NCBI GenBank assembly: GCA_002371615.1
Contig: DFGA01000017.1
Span: 62,001-126,000, forward strand
DNA from: Lachnospiraceae bacterium UBA3762
GTDB lineage: Bacteria > Bacillota > Clostridia > Lachnospirales > Lachnospiraceae
Length of the DNA: 64,000 bases
Direction of reading: 5' to 3'
Below the pieces are notes generated by a model that was given only the letters and a program-made list of their open reading frames with translations, did not search any database and was not told the origin of the DNA. The translations under genes and the position numbers were made by a program. Below, piece after piece: positions 48,391 through 57,304 of this stretch (position 1 is its first letter; every line of letters starts with the position of its first letter).

Positions 48391-50673
48391 ATGGATATCA
48401 AGATTGCATTGGCCGGTAACCCCAACAGCGGGAAAACCACATTGTTTAATGCCCTGACAGGTTCCAGACAATATGTCGGAAACTGGCCCGGTGTTACTGT
48501 TGAAAAAAAAGAAGGAAAGCTTAAAGGCGAGGATAATGTAACAATTCAGGATCTTCCCGGTATTTATTCACTTTCCCCGTATACGCTTGAGGAAGTCGTT
48601 ACAAGGGATTATCTTGTAAAAGAGCGTCCGGATGCTATCCTCAATATCGTTGACGGAACAAATATCGAAAGAAACTTGTATCTTACAACACAGCTTCTCG
48701 AACTCGGACTTCCTGTAGTAGTTGCCGTTAACATGATGGATCTTGTCAGAAAGAACGGCCAGACCATTGACATGAAGAAACTTGCCGAGGATCTCGGATG
48801 TACTGTTGTTGAAATGAGCGCACTTAAGGGAGACGGAAGTGACCGTGCGGCCAAAGAAGCGGTTGCAGCAGCCAAGAAGGCTCAGAAGCAGCCCCTTCCT
48901 CATGTGTTTACGGGAAGTGTTGAACACGCCATTGCCCACATAGAAGAGTCGATCGAAAACGTAGTGGACAAGAATTACCTTCGCTGGTACGCGGTTAAAC
49001 TGTTTGAGCGCGACAGCAAAGTAATTGAGCAGCTAAACTTAAGCGCTGACCTGAAGAAACATATAGAGGAGCACATAGCTGATTGTGAGAAAGAGCTTGA
49101 TGATGACTCCGAAAGCATTATCGTAAATGAGCGTTACGCTTACATTCATAACGTAATGGCAAGATCCGTCAAGAAACAGGGCAAGGCACATGATATGTCA
49201 ATGTCCGACAAGATCGACGCGATCGTGACCAACAGAATACTCGGCCTTCCTATTTTTGCGCTTGTAATGTTTCTGATTTACGCTATCGCAATGGGTGGAT
49301 GGTCTGTTTCGATAGGTACTGCGGCAACTGATTTTACAAATGATGTTATATTCGGCGAATGGGTTCCCGGATTATTCGATACGATCCTTGGCGCGCTTTC
49401 CATAGAAGAAGGAACTGTATTGTACGGACTTATTCAGGACGGTATTGTGGCCGGTGTCGGTGCTGTTATCGGATTCGTTCCCCAGATGCTCGTACTGTTC
49501 TTCCTGCTTGCCATCCTTGAAGATATCGGATATATGGCAAGGGTTGCATTCGTAATGGACAGGATCTTCCGTCAGTTCGGATTGTCGGGCAAGTCGTTTA
49601 TTCCCTGCCTTGTTGCAACAGGATGCGGCGTTCCGGGTATTATGGCTTCGCGTACGATAGAAAACGACAGAGACAGAAAGCTTACTGTCATGACAACAAC
49701 ATTTATGCCATGCGGAGCAAAGCTTCCGATCATCGGACTGATCGCCGGTGCCATCTTCGGCGGATCTCCCTGGATCGCAGCAAGCGCATACTTCATCGGA
49801 ATAGGTTCGATCATTTTGTCGGGTATTATACTCAAGAAACTTAAGGCATTTGCAGGAGAACCGGCACCTTTTGTTATGGAGCTTCCCGCATATCATATTC
49901 CTTCGTGGGTAGGCGTTCTTCGTGCAACATGGGAGAGAGGCTGGTCATTCATCAAGAGAGCCGGATCGGTCATCGTTATCTCCTCGATCATTATATGGTT
50001 CCTCTCGGCATTCGGAAGTGTAAACGGACATTTCGGACTGGTTGATAATCTGTTCGAAGACGAGACGATAGTAACAGATGAATACGTTGCCGAACTTGCA
50101 TCGCAGATGGATGTTCCGGAAGAGGACGTTAACGCAATGGATGCTTCCATCCTTGCTAAAGTCGGAAACGGTCTGTCGTTTATATTCAAGCCTCTCGGAT
50201 TTGGTAACTGGAAGCCCACCGTGGCAACCATCACAGGACTCGTTGCCAAGGAAGAAGTTGTCGGAACATTCGGCGTACTGTACAATTATGATGACGGAGA
50301 AGAAGAGCTTGGAGAAGAAGGTGAACAGATCTGGGGCAGAGTAGCGGCAGATTATACACCGGCAGCAGCGTTTGCCTTCCTGATATTTAACCTTCTGTGT
50401 GCTCCCTGCTTTGCGGCAATCGGTGCGATCAAGAGAGAGATGAACAATGCCAAATGGACATGGGCTGCAATCGGTTATATGACCCTTTGGGCATATGTGC
50501 TTGCATTTATTGCATATAATGTGGGAGGACTCTTTACCGGGGATGTTACATTCGGAATAGGTTCGATTCTCGGCATAGCACTTATAGCAGTTATCATCTA
50601 TATGCTTGTCAGAAAGGGATATGTTCCCGAGGAAGGCAAGGCATCGCTTACATCAGTGGAGGCAAGAGCTTAA
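48391..50673 (+). CDS. feoB: Ferrous iron transporter FeoB
   Basis: N-terminal G-protein domain with G1 GNPNSGKTTLFN (residues 9-20), G3 DLPGIYSL and G4 NMMD, then the GDP-dissociation-inhibitor-like helical domain, then the membrane domain with two Gate motifs, each containing a conserved Cys (VATGCGVPGIMASRTI and the later LLCAPCFAAIGAI). At 760 residues it is full length. It imports Fe(II) across the membrane, using GTP binding/hydrolysis for control. A half-site GTTAGCGAT lies at 48361, between feoA and feoB. The stop codon overlaps the next start (TAATG). Confidence 0.95.
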   Translation: MDIKIALAGNPNSGKTTLFNALTGSRQYVGNWPGVTVEKKEGKLKGEDNVTIQDLPGIYSLSPYTLEEVVTRDYLVKERPDAILNIVDGTNIERNLYLTTQLLELGLPVVVAVNMMDLVRKNGQTIDMKKLAEDLGCTVVEMSALKGDGSDRAAKEAVAAAKKAQKQPLPHVFTGSVEHAIAHIEESIENVVDKNYLRWYAVKLFERDSKVIEQLNLSADLKKHIEEHIADCEKELDDDSESIIVNERYAYIHNVMARSVKKQGKAHDMSMSDKIDAIVTNRILGLPIFALVMFLIYAIAMGGWSVSIGTAATDFTNDVIFGEWVPGLFDTILGALSIEEGTVLYGLIQDGIVAGVGAVIGFVPQMLVLFFLLAILEDIGYMARVAFVMDRIFRQFGLSGKSFIPCLVATGCGVPGIMASRTIENDRDRKLTVMTTTFMPCGAKLPIIGLIAGAIFGGSPWIAASAYFIGIGSIILSGIILKKLKAFAGEPAPFVMELPAYHIPSWVGVLRATWERGWSFIKRAGSVIVISSIIIWFLSAFGSVNGHFGLVDNLFEDETIVTDEYVAELASQMDVPEEDVNAMDASILAKVGNGLSFIFKPLGFGNWKPTVATITGLVAKEEVVGTFGVLYNYDDGEEELGEEGEQIWGRVAADYTPAAAFAFLIFNLLCAPCFAAIGAIKREMNNAKWTWAAIGYMTLWAYVLAFIAYNVGGLFTGDVTFGIGSILGIALIAVIIYMLVRKGYVPEEGKASLTSVEARA

Positions 50674-50879
50674 TGTCAGCTGTTTTGGGAAATATAATAG
50701 TAATAGCAATATTGGCTGTTATAGTATTCTTCTGTGGTAAAAGTGTCATCGGATCAATAAAAGGTGAACTTTCCGGCGGAGGATGCGCAGGATGTTCCCA
50801 CAACTGCGGGTGCTGCGGTGGCTGCAGTTCTGTAAAGAAATCCTCCAAGGCAGGCTTACTTGACAATAATTCTCATTAG
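50673..50879 (+). CDS. FeoB-associated Cys-rich membrane protein
   Basis: A 68-residue protein with one N-terminal membrane helix (LGNIIVIAILAVIVFFCG) and a cluster of seven Cys in CAGCSHNCGCCGGC. It belongs to the small FeoB-associated Cys-rich family, thought to help iron passage or FeoB assembly as FeoC does elsewhere. It overlaps the feoB stop by one base. A Fur-box-like promoter for the next gene lies over its last codons. Confidence 0.88.
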   Translation: MSAVLGNIIVIAILAVIVFFCGKSVIGSIKGELSGGGCAGCSHNCGCCGGCSSVKKSSKAGLLDNNSH

Positions 50880-50889
50880 GTGTTAGAGT
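50860..50889 (+). promoter_or_regulatory. Promoter with Fur-box-like sequence before the DtxR-type gene
   Basis: TGACAATAATTCTCA (50861-50875) has two mismatches to the 7-1-7 Fur consensus and overlaps TTGACA (50860-50865). TAGAGT at 50884-50889 is a possible -10 after 18 bases. It resembles the Fur-box-like element of the feo promoter. Confidence 0.5.
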
Positions 50890-50925
50890 TTACTTGTCGC
50901 AGCAACCGTTATTGAGGGATTTATC

Positions 50926-51300
50926 ATGGCAATGCTTGAGTCCGGTGAGGATTATATCGAGACAATCTACAGATTGAAGAAAAAGAACGGTGTCGTGTAT
51001 TCAATTGATGTAGCAAGAGAGCTTGGCTTTTCAAGGCCCAGTGTTTCCCGTGCAATGAGCATCCTTAGGGAAGAGGAATACATCACTATGGATGAGGTCA
51101 GCAAGGAGATTAACCTGACGGATAAAGGCCGTAAAAAGGCCGTTGAAGTATACGACAGGCACAAAACCTTAACAGCATTCCTTCAGAAGACAGCCGGAGT
51201 TTCGGCCAAGATTGCCGAGGCTGATGCGTGCCGCATTGAACATATAATCAGTGCATCGACCTTCAGAGGAATTAAAACCTATATGAAAAGTAACGCATAG
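50926..51300 (+). CDS. DtxR/MntR-family metal-dependent repressor
   Basis: A 124-residue protein with an N-terminal winged helix (GEDYIETIYRLKKKNG, helix-turn-helix DVARELGFSRPSVSRAMSIL, wing) and the dimerisation/metal-binding part (YDRHKTL and DACRIEHIIS provide His, Cys and Glu-His ligands). It lacks the C-terminal SH3-like domain of DtxR, so it is of the short MntR-like type. It is the obvious candidate to bind the GTTAGC-type sites at 43978 and 47579. Metal specificity (Fe or Mn) cannot be read from the sequence. Confidence 0.88.
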   Translation: MAMLESGEDYIETIYRLKKKNGVVYSIDVARELGFSRPSVSRAMSILREEEYITMDEVSKEINLTDKGRKKAVEVYDRHKTLTAFLQKTAGVSAKIAEADACRIEHIISASTFRGIKTYMKSNA

Positions 51301-51302
51301 TA

Positions 51303-51311
51303 TGTTATAAT
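51303..51311 (+). promoter_or_regulatory. Extended -10 promoter for reverse rubrerythrin
   Basis: TGTTATAAT immediately after the DtxR-type stop codon. The leader to the start codon is about 47 bases with AAAAGGAG near its end. Confidence 0.55.
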
Positions 51312-51364
51312 TCTTCTTGTAGCAAGTAGTGGCTTAATGGATTGTTGAAAAGGAGAATATGACT

Positions 51365-51904
51365 ATGAAATGGGTTTGTCAGGTATGCGGTTACGTACAT
51401 GAAGGTGATGAGGCTCCCGAGGCATGTCCTCAGTGCAAAGCACCTGCTTCCAAGTTTACAAAGCAGGAAGGTGAAATGACATGGGCAGCAGAACACGTTG
51501 TCGGTGTAGCCAAAGGTGTTTCGGAGGATATCATTGAGGATCTCAGATCCAATTTCAATGGCGAGTGTTCGGAAGTAGGTATGTATCTTGCCATGGCAAG
51601 AGTAGCATTCCGTGAAGGATATCCCGAGGTAGGAATGTATTACGAGAAGGCTGCTTACGAGGAGGCGGAACATGCTGCCAAGTTTGCCGAGCTTCTCGGA
51701 GAAGTTGTTACAGATTCTACCAAGAGAAATCTTGAGCTCAGAATAGAGGCTGAGAACGGAGCAACAGCCGGCAAGACAGATCTTGCCAAGCGTGCCAAGG
51801 CAGCGAATCTTGATGCCATACATGATACGGTTCATGAAATGGCAAGGGATGAGGCAAGGCACGGCAAGGCATTCAAGGGCCTGTATGACAGGTATTTCGG
51901 TTAA
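51365..51904 (+). CDS. Reverse rubrerythrin (rubredoxin domain first)
   Basis: The N-terminal rubredoxin domain has WVCQVCGYVHEGDEAP and CPQCKAP (four Cys for one iron). A ferritin-like diiron domain follows with EVGMYLAMAR, EEAEHAAKF and a later DEARHGKAF. In ordinary rubrerythrin the rubredoxin part is at the C-terminus, so this is the reversed form found in anaerobic Clostridia, which reduces hydrogen peroxide and oxygen with NADH-derived electrons. ATG 51365 has better spacing to AGGAG than ATG 51359. It stands beside iron-uptake genes, which fits its iron content and peroxide role. Confidence 0.92.
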   Translation: MKWVCQVCGYVHEGDEAPEACPQCKAPASKFTKQEGEMTWAAEHVVGVAKGVSEDIIEDLRSNFNGECSEVGMYLAMARVAFREGYPEVGMYYEKAAYEEAEHAAKFAELLGEVVTDSTKRNLELRIEAENGATAGKTDLAKRAKAANLDAIHDTVHEMARDEARHGKAFKGLYDRYFG

Positions 51905-51930
51905 TTAACCTGATCAAATATGTTTTTATC

Positions 51931-51963
51931 GGAGAGCGGATATTATCCGCTCTCTTTGTTTTT
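51931..51963 (+). terminator. Rho-independent terminator after reverse rubrerythrin
   Basis: GAGAGCGGATA and TATCCGCTCTC form an 11-pair stem followed by TTTGTTTTT. Confidence 0.92.
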
Positions 51964-51980
51964 GCCGTCGGGACCAGACG

Positions 51981-51989
51981 TGTTATAAT
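51981..51989 (+). promoter_or_regulatory. Extended -10 promoter directly before the AlaX-like start
   Basis: TGTTATAAT ends 8 bases before ATG 51998, so the expected transcript starts within 1-3 bases of the start codon. There is no Shine-Dalgarno sequence. Confidence 0.55.
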
Positions 51990-51997
51990 ACTGCATT

Positions 51998-53251
51998 ATG
52001 AAGAACGAAAGAATCAAGAGCGATACAACCGAACTTCTGTATGAGACGGACGGAATGATAACGGAATTTGAAGCCGCAGTTTATGAGGCGGGGGAAGATC
52101 CCGATACCGGAAAATGCTACGTAATACTTGACAGGACAGCCTTTTTCCCGGAAGGCGGAGGACAGCTCTCCGACACCGGTGTGATAATAACCGGAGACGG
52201 TAAAAGCATCAGGGTAACAGATGTTCAGAACGTGGACGGATCTGTCAGGCATTATATTGACGGAACCATATCCGCAGATGAGAGGATAACCGGTAAGATC
52301 GATGCCGGTCAGAGATTTTCCAGGATGCAAAATCATGGGGCGGAGCATCTTCTGTGCGGATTGATCCACAGGCGCTTCGGGTATGAGAATGTGGGATTTC
52401 ATATGTCGGAGGAAGGAGTAACCTTTGATGTGGACGGGCCGCTTACCGAAGAGGATATCCGTGACATCGAAAGGATGGCAAATGAGGCTGTGTTTAAGAA
52501 CGTCCCGGTAACTGTAAGCTTTCCGACAGAAGAAGAAGCAAAACGTACCGAATACAGAAGCAAGCTTGATACATATGAGGACATAAGGCTTGTTACGATC
52601 GAAGGTTATGATGTCTGCGCCTGCTGTGCACCCCATGTCGCGTCCACGGGTCAGCTGGGAGTCATCAAGATACTCTCATATATGCCCCACCGCGGCGGGA
52701 TGAGACTGTTTATGATCGCCGGAATGGATGCATATAACGATTATGTATATCTTCACGACTCAAATGCCGAGATCATGGAAATACTGTCGGCAAAGCGTGA
52801 CAGGACAGCGGAATTTGTCAGGGATTTTGCAGACAGGCAGATGCTTCTGAAAGAGGAAAACAGGATCCTTAAATCGGAGCTGACAAGCGCTGTTGCGGAA
52901 AATGTTATAGAGGGGATCAGGGGCAGAGGTTTTACAGACCACGGACCTGAGGTTATATGGGAGAACAGGCTTGACGAAACAGGACTTAGAAACCTTATAA
53001 ACGAGTGCACCGGACAGTATGAAGGTATAGTTTGCGCGTTTTCCGGAAACGATAATGAGGGCTACAGATATATATTTGCAGTTTGCAAAAACAGGGCAAA
53101 AACTGCCGGGCTGAGAGACTTTGCGGATGATTTTAACAGAGTCTGCAAGGGAAGAGGCGGAGGAAGTGATATCATGGTTTTCGGAAGCACTTCGGGCACA
53201 TCCGGGGAAATAAAGGCTTATTTTAATGAAAGAGCCGGACAAAAAGAGTAA
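51998..53251 (+). CDS. AlaX-type trans-editing protein with DHHA1 domain
   Basis: The N-terminal part has the alanyl-tRNA synthetase beta-barrel motif FFPEGGGQLSDTG, followed by the editing-site zinc ligands HGAEH (His 113, 117) and CACCAPH. The C-terminal ~170 residues are a coiled coil plus a DHHA1-type domain ending near GGGSDIMVFG. It lacks the AlaRS catalytic core, so it is a free-standing AlaX-L. AlaX proteins remove Ser or Gly wrongly attached to tRNA-Ala. It lies 73 bases before an archaeal-type ProRS gene. It has no ribosome site and a -10 box 8 bases upstream, suggesting leaderless translation. Confidence 0.88.
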   Translation: MKNERIKSDTTELLYETDGMITEFEAAVYEAGEDPDTGKCYVILDRTAFFPEGGGQLSDTGVIITGDGKSIRVTDVQNVDGSVRHYIDGTISADERITGKIDAGQRFSRMQNHGAEHLLCGLIHRRFGYENVGFHMSEEGVTFDVDGPLTEEDIRDIERMANEAVFKNVPVTVSFPTEEEAKRTEYRSKLDTYEDIRLVTIEGYDVCACCAPHVASTGQLGVIKILSYMPHRGGMRLFMIAGMDAYNDYVYLHDSNAEIMEILSAKRDRTAEFVRDFADRQMLLKEENRILKSELTSAVAENVIEGIRGRGFTDHGPEVIWENRLDETGLRNLINECTGQYEGIVCAFSGNDNEGYRYIFAVCKNRAKTAGLRDFADDFNRVCKGRGGGSDIMVFGSTSGTSGEIKAYFNERAGQKE

Positions 53252-53324
53252 AACATGTGGAATAGTCATGCAAAAAAGCGTAAAATATAAGAGTTAATTT
53301 GATTTCAATCAAGGAGTATGTGAT

Positions 53325-54761
53325 ATGCAGGACAAAAAGATGGTTGAGCAGATCACTTCCATGGAAGTGGATTTTGCACAGTGGTACACGGATGTTGTCA
53401 AAAAAGCTGACCTGATCGACTACACGAGCGTTAAGGGTTGTATGGTGTTCAAACCCGCGGGTTATGCCATTTGGGAACTGATCCAGAAACAGATGGATGA
53501 GAGGTTCAAGGCGACGGGAGTTGAGAACGTTTATCTTCCAATGTTTATTCCGGAGAGTCTTCTTGAAAAGGAGAAAGACCATGTGGAAGGGTTTGCACCC
53601 GAGGTGGCATGGGTAACGCAGGGTGGCTTGCAGCCCCTTGCCGAGAGAATGTGCGTAAGGCCCACATCGGAGACGCTGTTCTGTGATTTCTATAAGAACG
53701 AGGTCCATTCATACAGGGATCTTCCGAAGGTATATAACCAGTGGTGTTCGGTTGTGCGCTGGGAGAAAGAGACAAGGCCATTCCTTCGTTCAAGGGAATT
53801 CTTATGGCAGGAAGGACACACGATCCATGCCACATTTGAAGAGGCCGAAGAGAGGACCATTCAGATGCTGAACCTCTATGCCGACTTCTGTGAGGAAGTT
53901 CTTGCAATTCCCGTGATCAAGGGACGCAAGACCGATAAGGAGAAGTTTGCCGGTGCCGAGGCAACCTATACGATAGAAGCTCTTATGCATGACGGGAAGG
54001 CGCTTCAGTCGGGAACGAGCCACAATTTCGGTGACGGATTCGCGAAAGCTTTTGATATACAGTTTACGGACAAAGACAATAAGCTTAAATATCCTTTCCA
54101 GACATCATGGGGTTCGACGACGAGGCTGATCGGAGCCATCATTATGGTTCACGGCGATGACAACGGACTCGTCCTTCCGCCGAAGGTTGCTCCGGTTCAG
54201 GTTGTGATCGTACCTATCAGACAGCAGCAGGAAGGTGTGCTTGACAAGGCAAATGAAATCAAGGAAGCACTTGCCAAAAAGGGTATGAGAGTTAAGACCG
54301 ACGATACGGACAAGAGTCCGGGATGGAAATTTGCCGAGGCCGAAATGCGCGGCATTCCTGTCAGAGTTGAGATCGGACCTAAGGATATAGAAGCAGGCAA
54401 AGCAGTTCTGGCGCGCAGGGATACGGGCGAGAAGACAGAATGTGCCATAGATGATCTGCCTGAGACTATCGAAAAACTTCTTGATACGATCCAGAAGGAT
54501 ATGCTTGAGAAGGCAAGATCGCGCAGAGATTCACAGACATATACGGCTACGACCAAAGAGGAATTCGACAGGCTCTTTGCCGAAAGATCCGGATTCGTCA
54601 AAGCAATGTGGTGCGGCGATGTTGAATGTGAGAACAAGATCAAGGAAGAGATGTCGGTTACGAGCCGCTGCATGCCTTTTGAGCAGGAGAAGATAGCGGA
54701 CACATGCGTATGTTGTGGCAGACCGGCCAAGAAATTAGTCTATTGGGGGAGGGCTTATTAA
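53325..54761 (+). CDS. proS: Prolyl-tRNA synthetase, archaeal/eukaryal type
   Basis: ATG follows AAGGAG. Class II motifs are visible: the FKPAGYAIWELI region (motif 1), RPTSET, RWEKETRPFLRSREFLWQEGHT (motif 2, in parts), and motif 3 in SWGSTTRLIGAIIM. The C-terminus has the zinc-binding tail with CMPFEQ and CVCCG and ends in Tyr, as in the archaeal/eukaryal form. The ~180-residue INS editing domain of typical bacterial ProRS is absent. At 478 residues the length is typical. The enzyme charges tRNA-Pro with proline. Acetate kinase follows without a gap. Confidence 0.95.
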   Translation: MQDKKMVEQITSMEVDFAQWYTDVVKKADLIDYTSVKGCMVFKPAGYAIWELIQKQMDERFKATGVENVYLPMFIPESLLEKEKDHVEGFAPEVAWVTQGGLQPLAERMCVRPTSETLFCDFYKNEVHSYRDLPKVYNQWCSVVRWEKETRPFLRSREFLWQEGHTIHATFEEAEERTIQMLNLYADFCEEVLAIPVIKGRKTDKEKFAGAEATYTIEALMHDGKALQSGTSHNFGDGFAKAFDIQFTDKDNKLKYPFQTSWGSTTRLIGAIIMVHGDDNGLVLPPKVAPVQVVIVPIRQQQEGVLDKANEIKEALAKKGMRVKTDDTDKSPGWKFAEAEMRGIPVRVEIGPKDIEAGKAVLARRDTGEKTECAIDDLPETIEKLLDTIQKDMLEKARSRRDSQTYTATTKEEFDRLFAERSGFVKAMWCGDVECENKIKEEMSVTSRCMPFEQEKIADTCVCCGRPAKKLVYWGRAY

Positions 54762-55958
54762 ATGAACATACTAGTTATCAACTGCGGCAGCAGTTCTCTT
54801 AAATATCAGCTTATCAATGCGGACACCGAGGAAGTTCTTGCAAAAGGACTGTGTGAGCGTATCGGTATAGACGGAGGAATGCATACATACCAGCCCAAGG
54901 GCGCGGACAAGATAAAGACGCAGACCGACATGCCGGATCACACGAAAGCGGTCCAGCTTGTGCTTGATGCACTTACGGATAAGAATTCCGGAGTTATAGC
55001 GGATCTTTCGGAAATAGATGCTGTGGGACACCGTATCGTTCACGGCGGAGAGAAGTTCTCGGGGTCTGTTCTTATAGATGACGAAGTGCTTGCAGCCATC
55101 GAAGAATGCAATGACCTTGCACCGCTCCACAATCCCGCCAACCTGATCGGTGTTAATTCATGCAGAAAGCTTATGCCGAATGTTCCCATGGTTGCGGTGT
55201 TTGATACGGCTTTTCACCAGACTATGCCCGAAAAGGCATATCTGTACGGAATACCTTACGATTATTACAGGAAATACAAAGTACGCCGTTACGGTTTCCA
55301 CGGAACGAGCCACGAATATGTTGCAAACAGGACGGCAGAGTTTCTCGGAAAAGATATTAAGGATATGAAGATCATCGTATGCCATCTCGGAAACGGCGCA
55401 TCGGTAAGCGCGGTTAACGGCGGAAAGTGCGTGGATACTTCAATGGGACTGACACCACTTGAGGGACTCATTATGGGAACGAGAAGCGGAGACCTCGATC
55501 CGGCTATTCTCGAATTTATTGCCGGCAAGGAGAATCTCTCGATCAGGGAAATGCTTAATGTTCTGAACAAGAAATCAGGTGTTCTCGGGCTGTCGGATGG
55601 CGTATCAAGTGATTTTCGCGATCTCGGCGAGGCCGCGGATTCAGGGAATACGCGGGCAAAGGTGGCGCTTGAGACATATGCTTATCACGTTGCCAAGTAC
55701 ATAGGTTCATATGTTGCGGCAATGAACGGTGTGGATGCGATCACATTTACCGCAGGTGTCGGTGAAAACAATATTTCGGCAAGGGCTATGATAGGTGAGT
55801 ATCTGACATACCTCGGAACCAGGATCGATCCAGCCAGAAACAATATCAGAGGCGAAGAGACGATAATCTCGGAGGATGGATCAAAAGTTACTTTGCTTGT
55901 GATCCCCACCGACGAGGAAATGTCCATAGCAAGACAGACGGTTGCGTTATGCAAATAA
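54762..55958 (+). CDS. ackA: Acetate kinase
   Basis: ASKHA-fold enzyme with VINCGSSSLKYQL at the N-terminus, HRIVHGG, FDTAFHQTMP, RYGFHGTSH and ITFTAGVGENN. It makes ATP and acetate from acetyl phosphate in fermentation. The usual partner pta is not in the window. The start abuts the proS stop, and the end overlaps the CCA-adding enzyme by 10 bases. Length 398 is normal. Confidence 0.97.
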   Translation: MNILVINCGSSSLKYQLINADTEEVLAKGLCERIGIDGGMHTYQPKGADKIKTQTDMPDHTKAVQLVLDALTDKNSGVIADLSEIDAVGHRIVHGGEKFSGSVLIDDEVLAAIEECNDLAPLHNPANLIGVNSCRKLMPNVPMVAVFDTAFHQTMPEKAYLYGIPYDYYRKYKVRRYGFHGTSHEYVANRTAEFLGKDIKDMKIIVCHLGNGASVSAVNGGKCVDTSMGLTPLEGLIMGTRSGDLDPAILEFIAGKENLSIREMLNVLNKKSGVLGLSDGVSSDFRDLGEAADSGNTRAKVALETYAYHVAKYIGSYVAAMNGVDAITFTAGVGENNISARAMIGEYLTYLGTRIDPARNNIRGEETIISEDGSKVTLLVIPTDEEMSIARQTVALCK

Positions 55959-57304
55959 CCCCTCCAGGAAGTGTTAAAACTGTCATAGAGACACTGCAGG
56001 ATAACGGCTTTGAGGCATATGCCGTGGGAGGCTGTGTAAGGGATTCTTATCTGGGATACGAGCCGCATGACTGGGACATCACAACGAATGCCAGACCCGG
56101 AGAAGTAAAATCCCTATTCAGAAGGACCGTTGATATCGGGATGCAGCACGGTACCGTCAAAGTCATGATGGGCCGGGAAGGCATCGAGGTAACTACCTAC
56201 CGTATAGACGGAAAGTACGATGATTCACGTCATCCAAACGAAGTAACTTTTACGGCGGATCTTCGCGAAGATCTCCGGCGACGTGATTTTACCGTAAATG
56301 CAATGGCATACAGTGAAAAAACGGGTCTTGTCGATCTGTTTGGCGGAGTGGATGATCTCAAGGCGGGTGTCATCCGGGCCGTGGGAAATGCAGAGGAGAG
56401 ATTCTCTGAAGATGCTCTCAGAATATTGCGTGCTCTGCGATTTTCCGCAAGATTCGGATATGAGATAGAAGAAGATACCAAACAGGCGATAGCAAAGCTT
56501 GCCCCGACTCTTTCGAAGATAAGCGCTGAAAGGATCAGGGAAGAGCTGGAAAAACTAATCTGCTCCGATAATCCCGACAGACTTAAGCTGGCATATGAAC
56601 TCGGGGTAACTTCGGTGATATTTCCCGAATGGGACCGTATGATGGAGTGCGAACAGAATAACCCGCATCATTATACCGATGTGGGGGATCATACCATTGA
56701 TGCGATCAAATACGCGGTCAGGAATTTTGCTGATATTCCGGATGAGGAAAACAGGATATTAAGGATCGCTCTTCTGTTACACGATATAGCCAAACCGGTC
56801 AAAAAATTCCTCGGTGATGACGGACTGGAACATTTTACCGGGCATCCCGAAGAAGGTGCCAGAATGGCGGAAGATGTCCTTAAGAGACTTAAGTATGATA
56901 ACAATACTATTATAAGGGTCAAAAAACTTGTCAGATATCATGACGAGATACCGGCTCTGACATTTCCCGGAGTCAGAAGGTTCATTGTCGAAGTCGGGCT
57001 GTCGAATATGGATGCTCTGCTTCTGCTCAAAGAGGCTGATCTGTATGCCCATACCAAATACAGATGGGATGAGAAGGCCGGGAACAATCAAAAGCTCGAT
57101 ATGATGTACCGGAAGATAGTCGCAGACAGGGACTGTCTGGCGATCAGGGATATGAAGATAGACGGAAACGATCTGATCAGCAGAGGGATCAAGCCGGGAC
57201 CTGCCATGGGTGAGATCCTGCAAAAACTGTTTGAGACAGTACTTGACGATCCTGCTATGAACGATCATGAGATACTTATGGAAGCTCTGAGCGGTATGAT
57301 CTAA
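55949..57304 (+). CDS. cca: CCA-adding tRNA nucleotidyltransferase with HD domain
   Basis: Class II head with AVGGCVRDSYLG, HDWDITT (two catalytic Asp), EVTTYRIDGKYDD, LRRRDFTVNAMAY and DALRILRALRFSARFGYEI. The middle has the neck/body helices, and the C-terminal part has an HD phosphohydrolase domain (LLHDIAKP, TGHPEEGA, RYHDEIPA). It adds or repairs the 3' CCA of tRNAs. This is the normal cytoplasmic enzyme, and it makes the exported lipoprotein at 7731 recognisable as a paralogue without HD domain. It overlaps ackA by 10 bases and the PEGA gene by one base. Confidence 0.95.
   Translation: MQITPPGSVKTVIETLQDNGFEAYAVGGCVRDSYLGYEPHDWDITTNARPGEVKSLFRRTVDIGMQHGTVKVMMGREGIEVTTYRIDGKYDDSRHPNEVTFTADLREDLRRRDFTVNAMAYSEKTGLVDLFGGVDDLKAGVIRAVGNAEERFSEDALRILRALRFSARFGYEIEEDTKQAIAKLAPTLSKISAERIREELEKLICSDNPDRLKLAYELGVTSVIFPEWDRMMECEQNNPHHYTDVGDHTIDAIKYAVRNFADIPDEENRILRIALLLHDIAKPVKKFLGDDGLEHFTGHPEEGARMAEDVLKRLKYDNNTIIRVKKLVRYHDEIPALTFPGVRRFIVEVGLSNMDALLLLKEADLYAHTKYRWDEKAGNNQKLDMMYRKIVADRDCLAIRDMKIDGNDLISRGIKPGPAMGEILQKLFETVLDDPAMNDHEILMEALSGMI

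Noticed and set aside
53252..53324. T-box riboswitch before proS
   Set aside because: Only 73 bases separate the genes, too short, and there is no T-box sequence or terminator hairpin.
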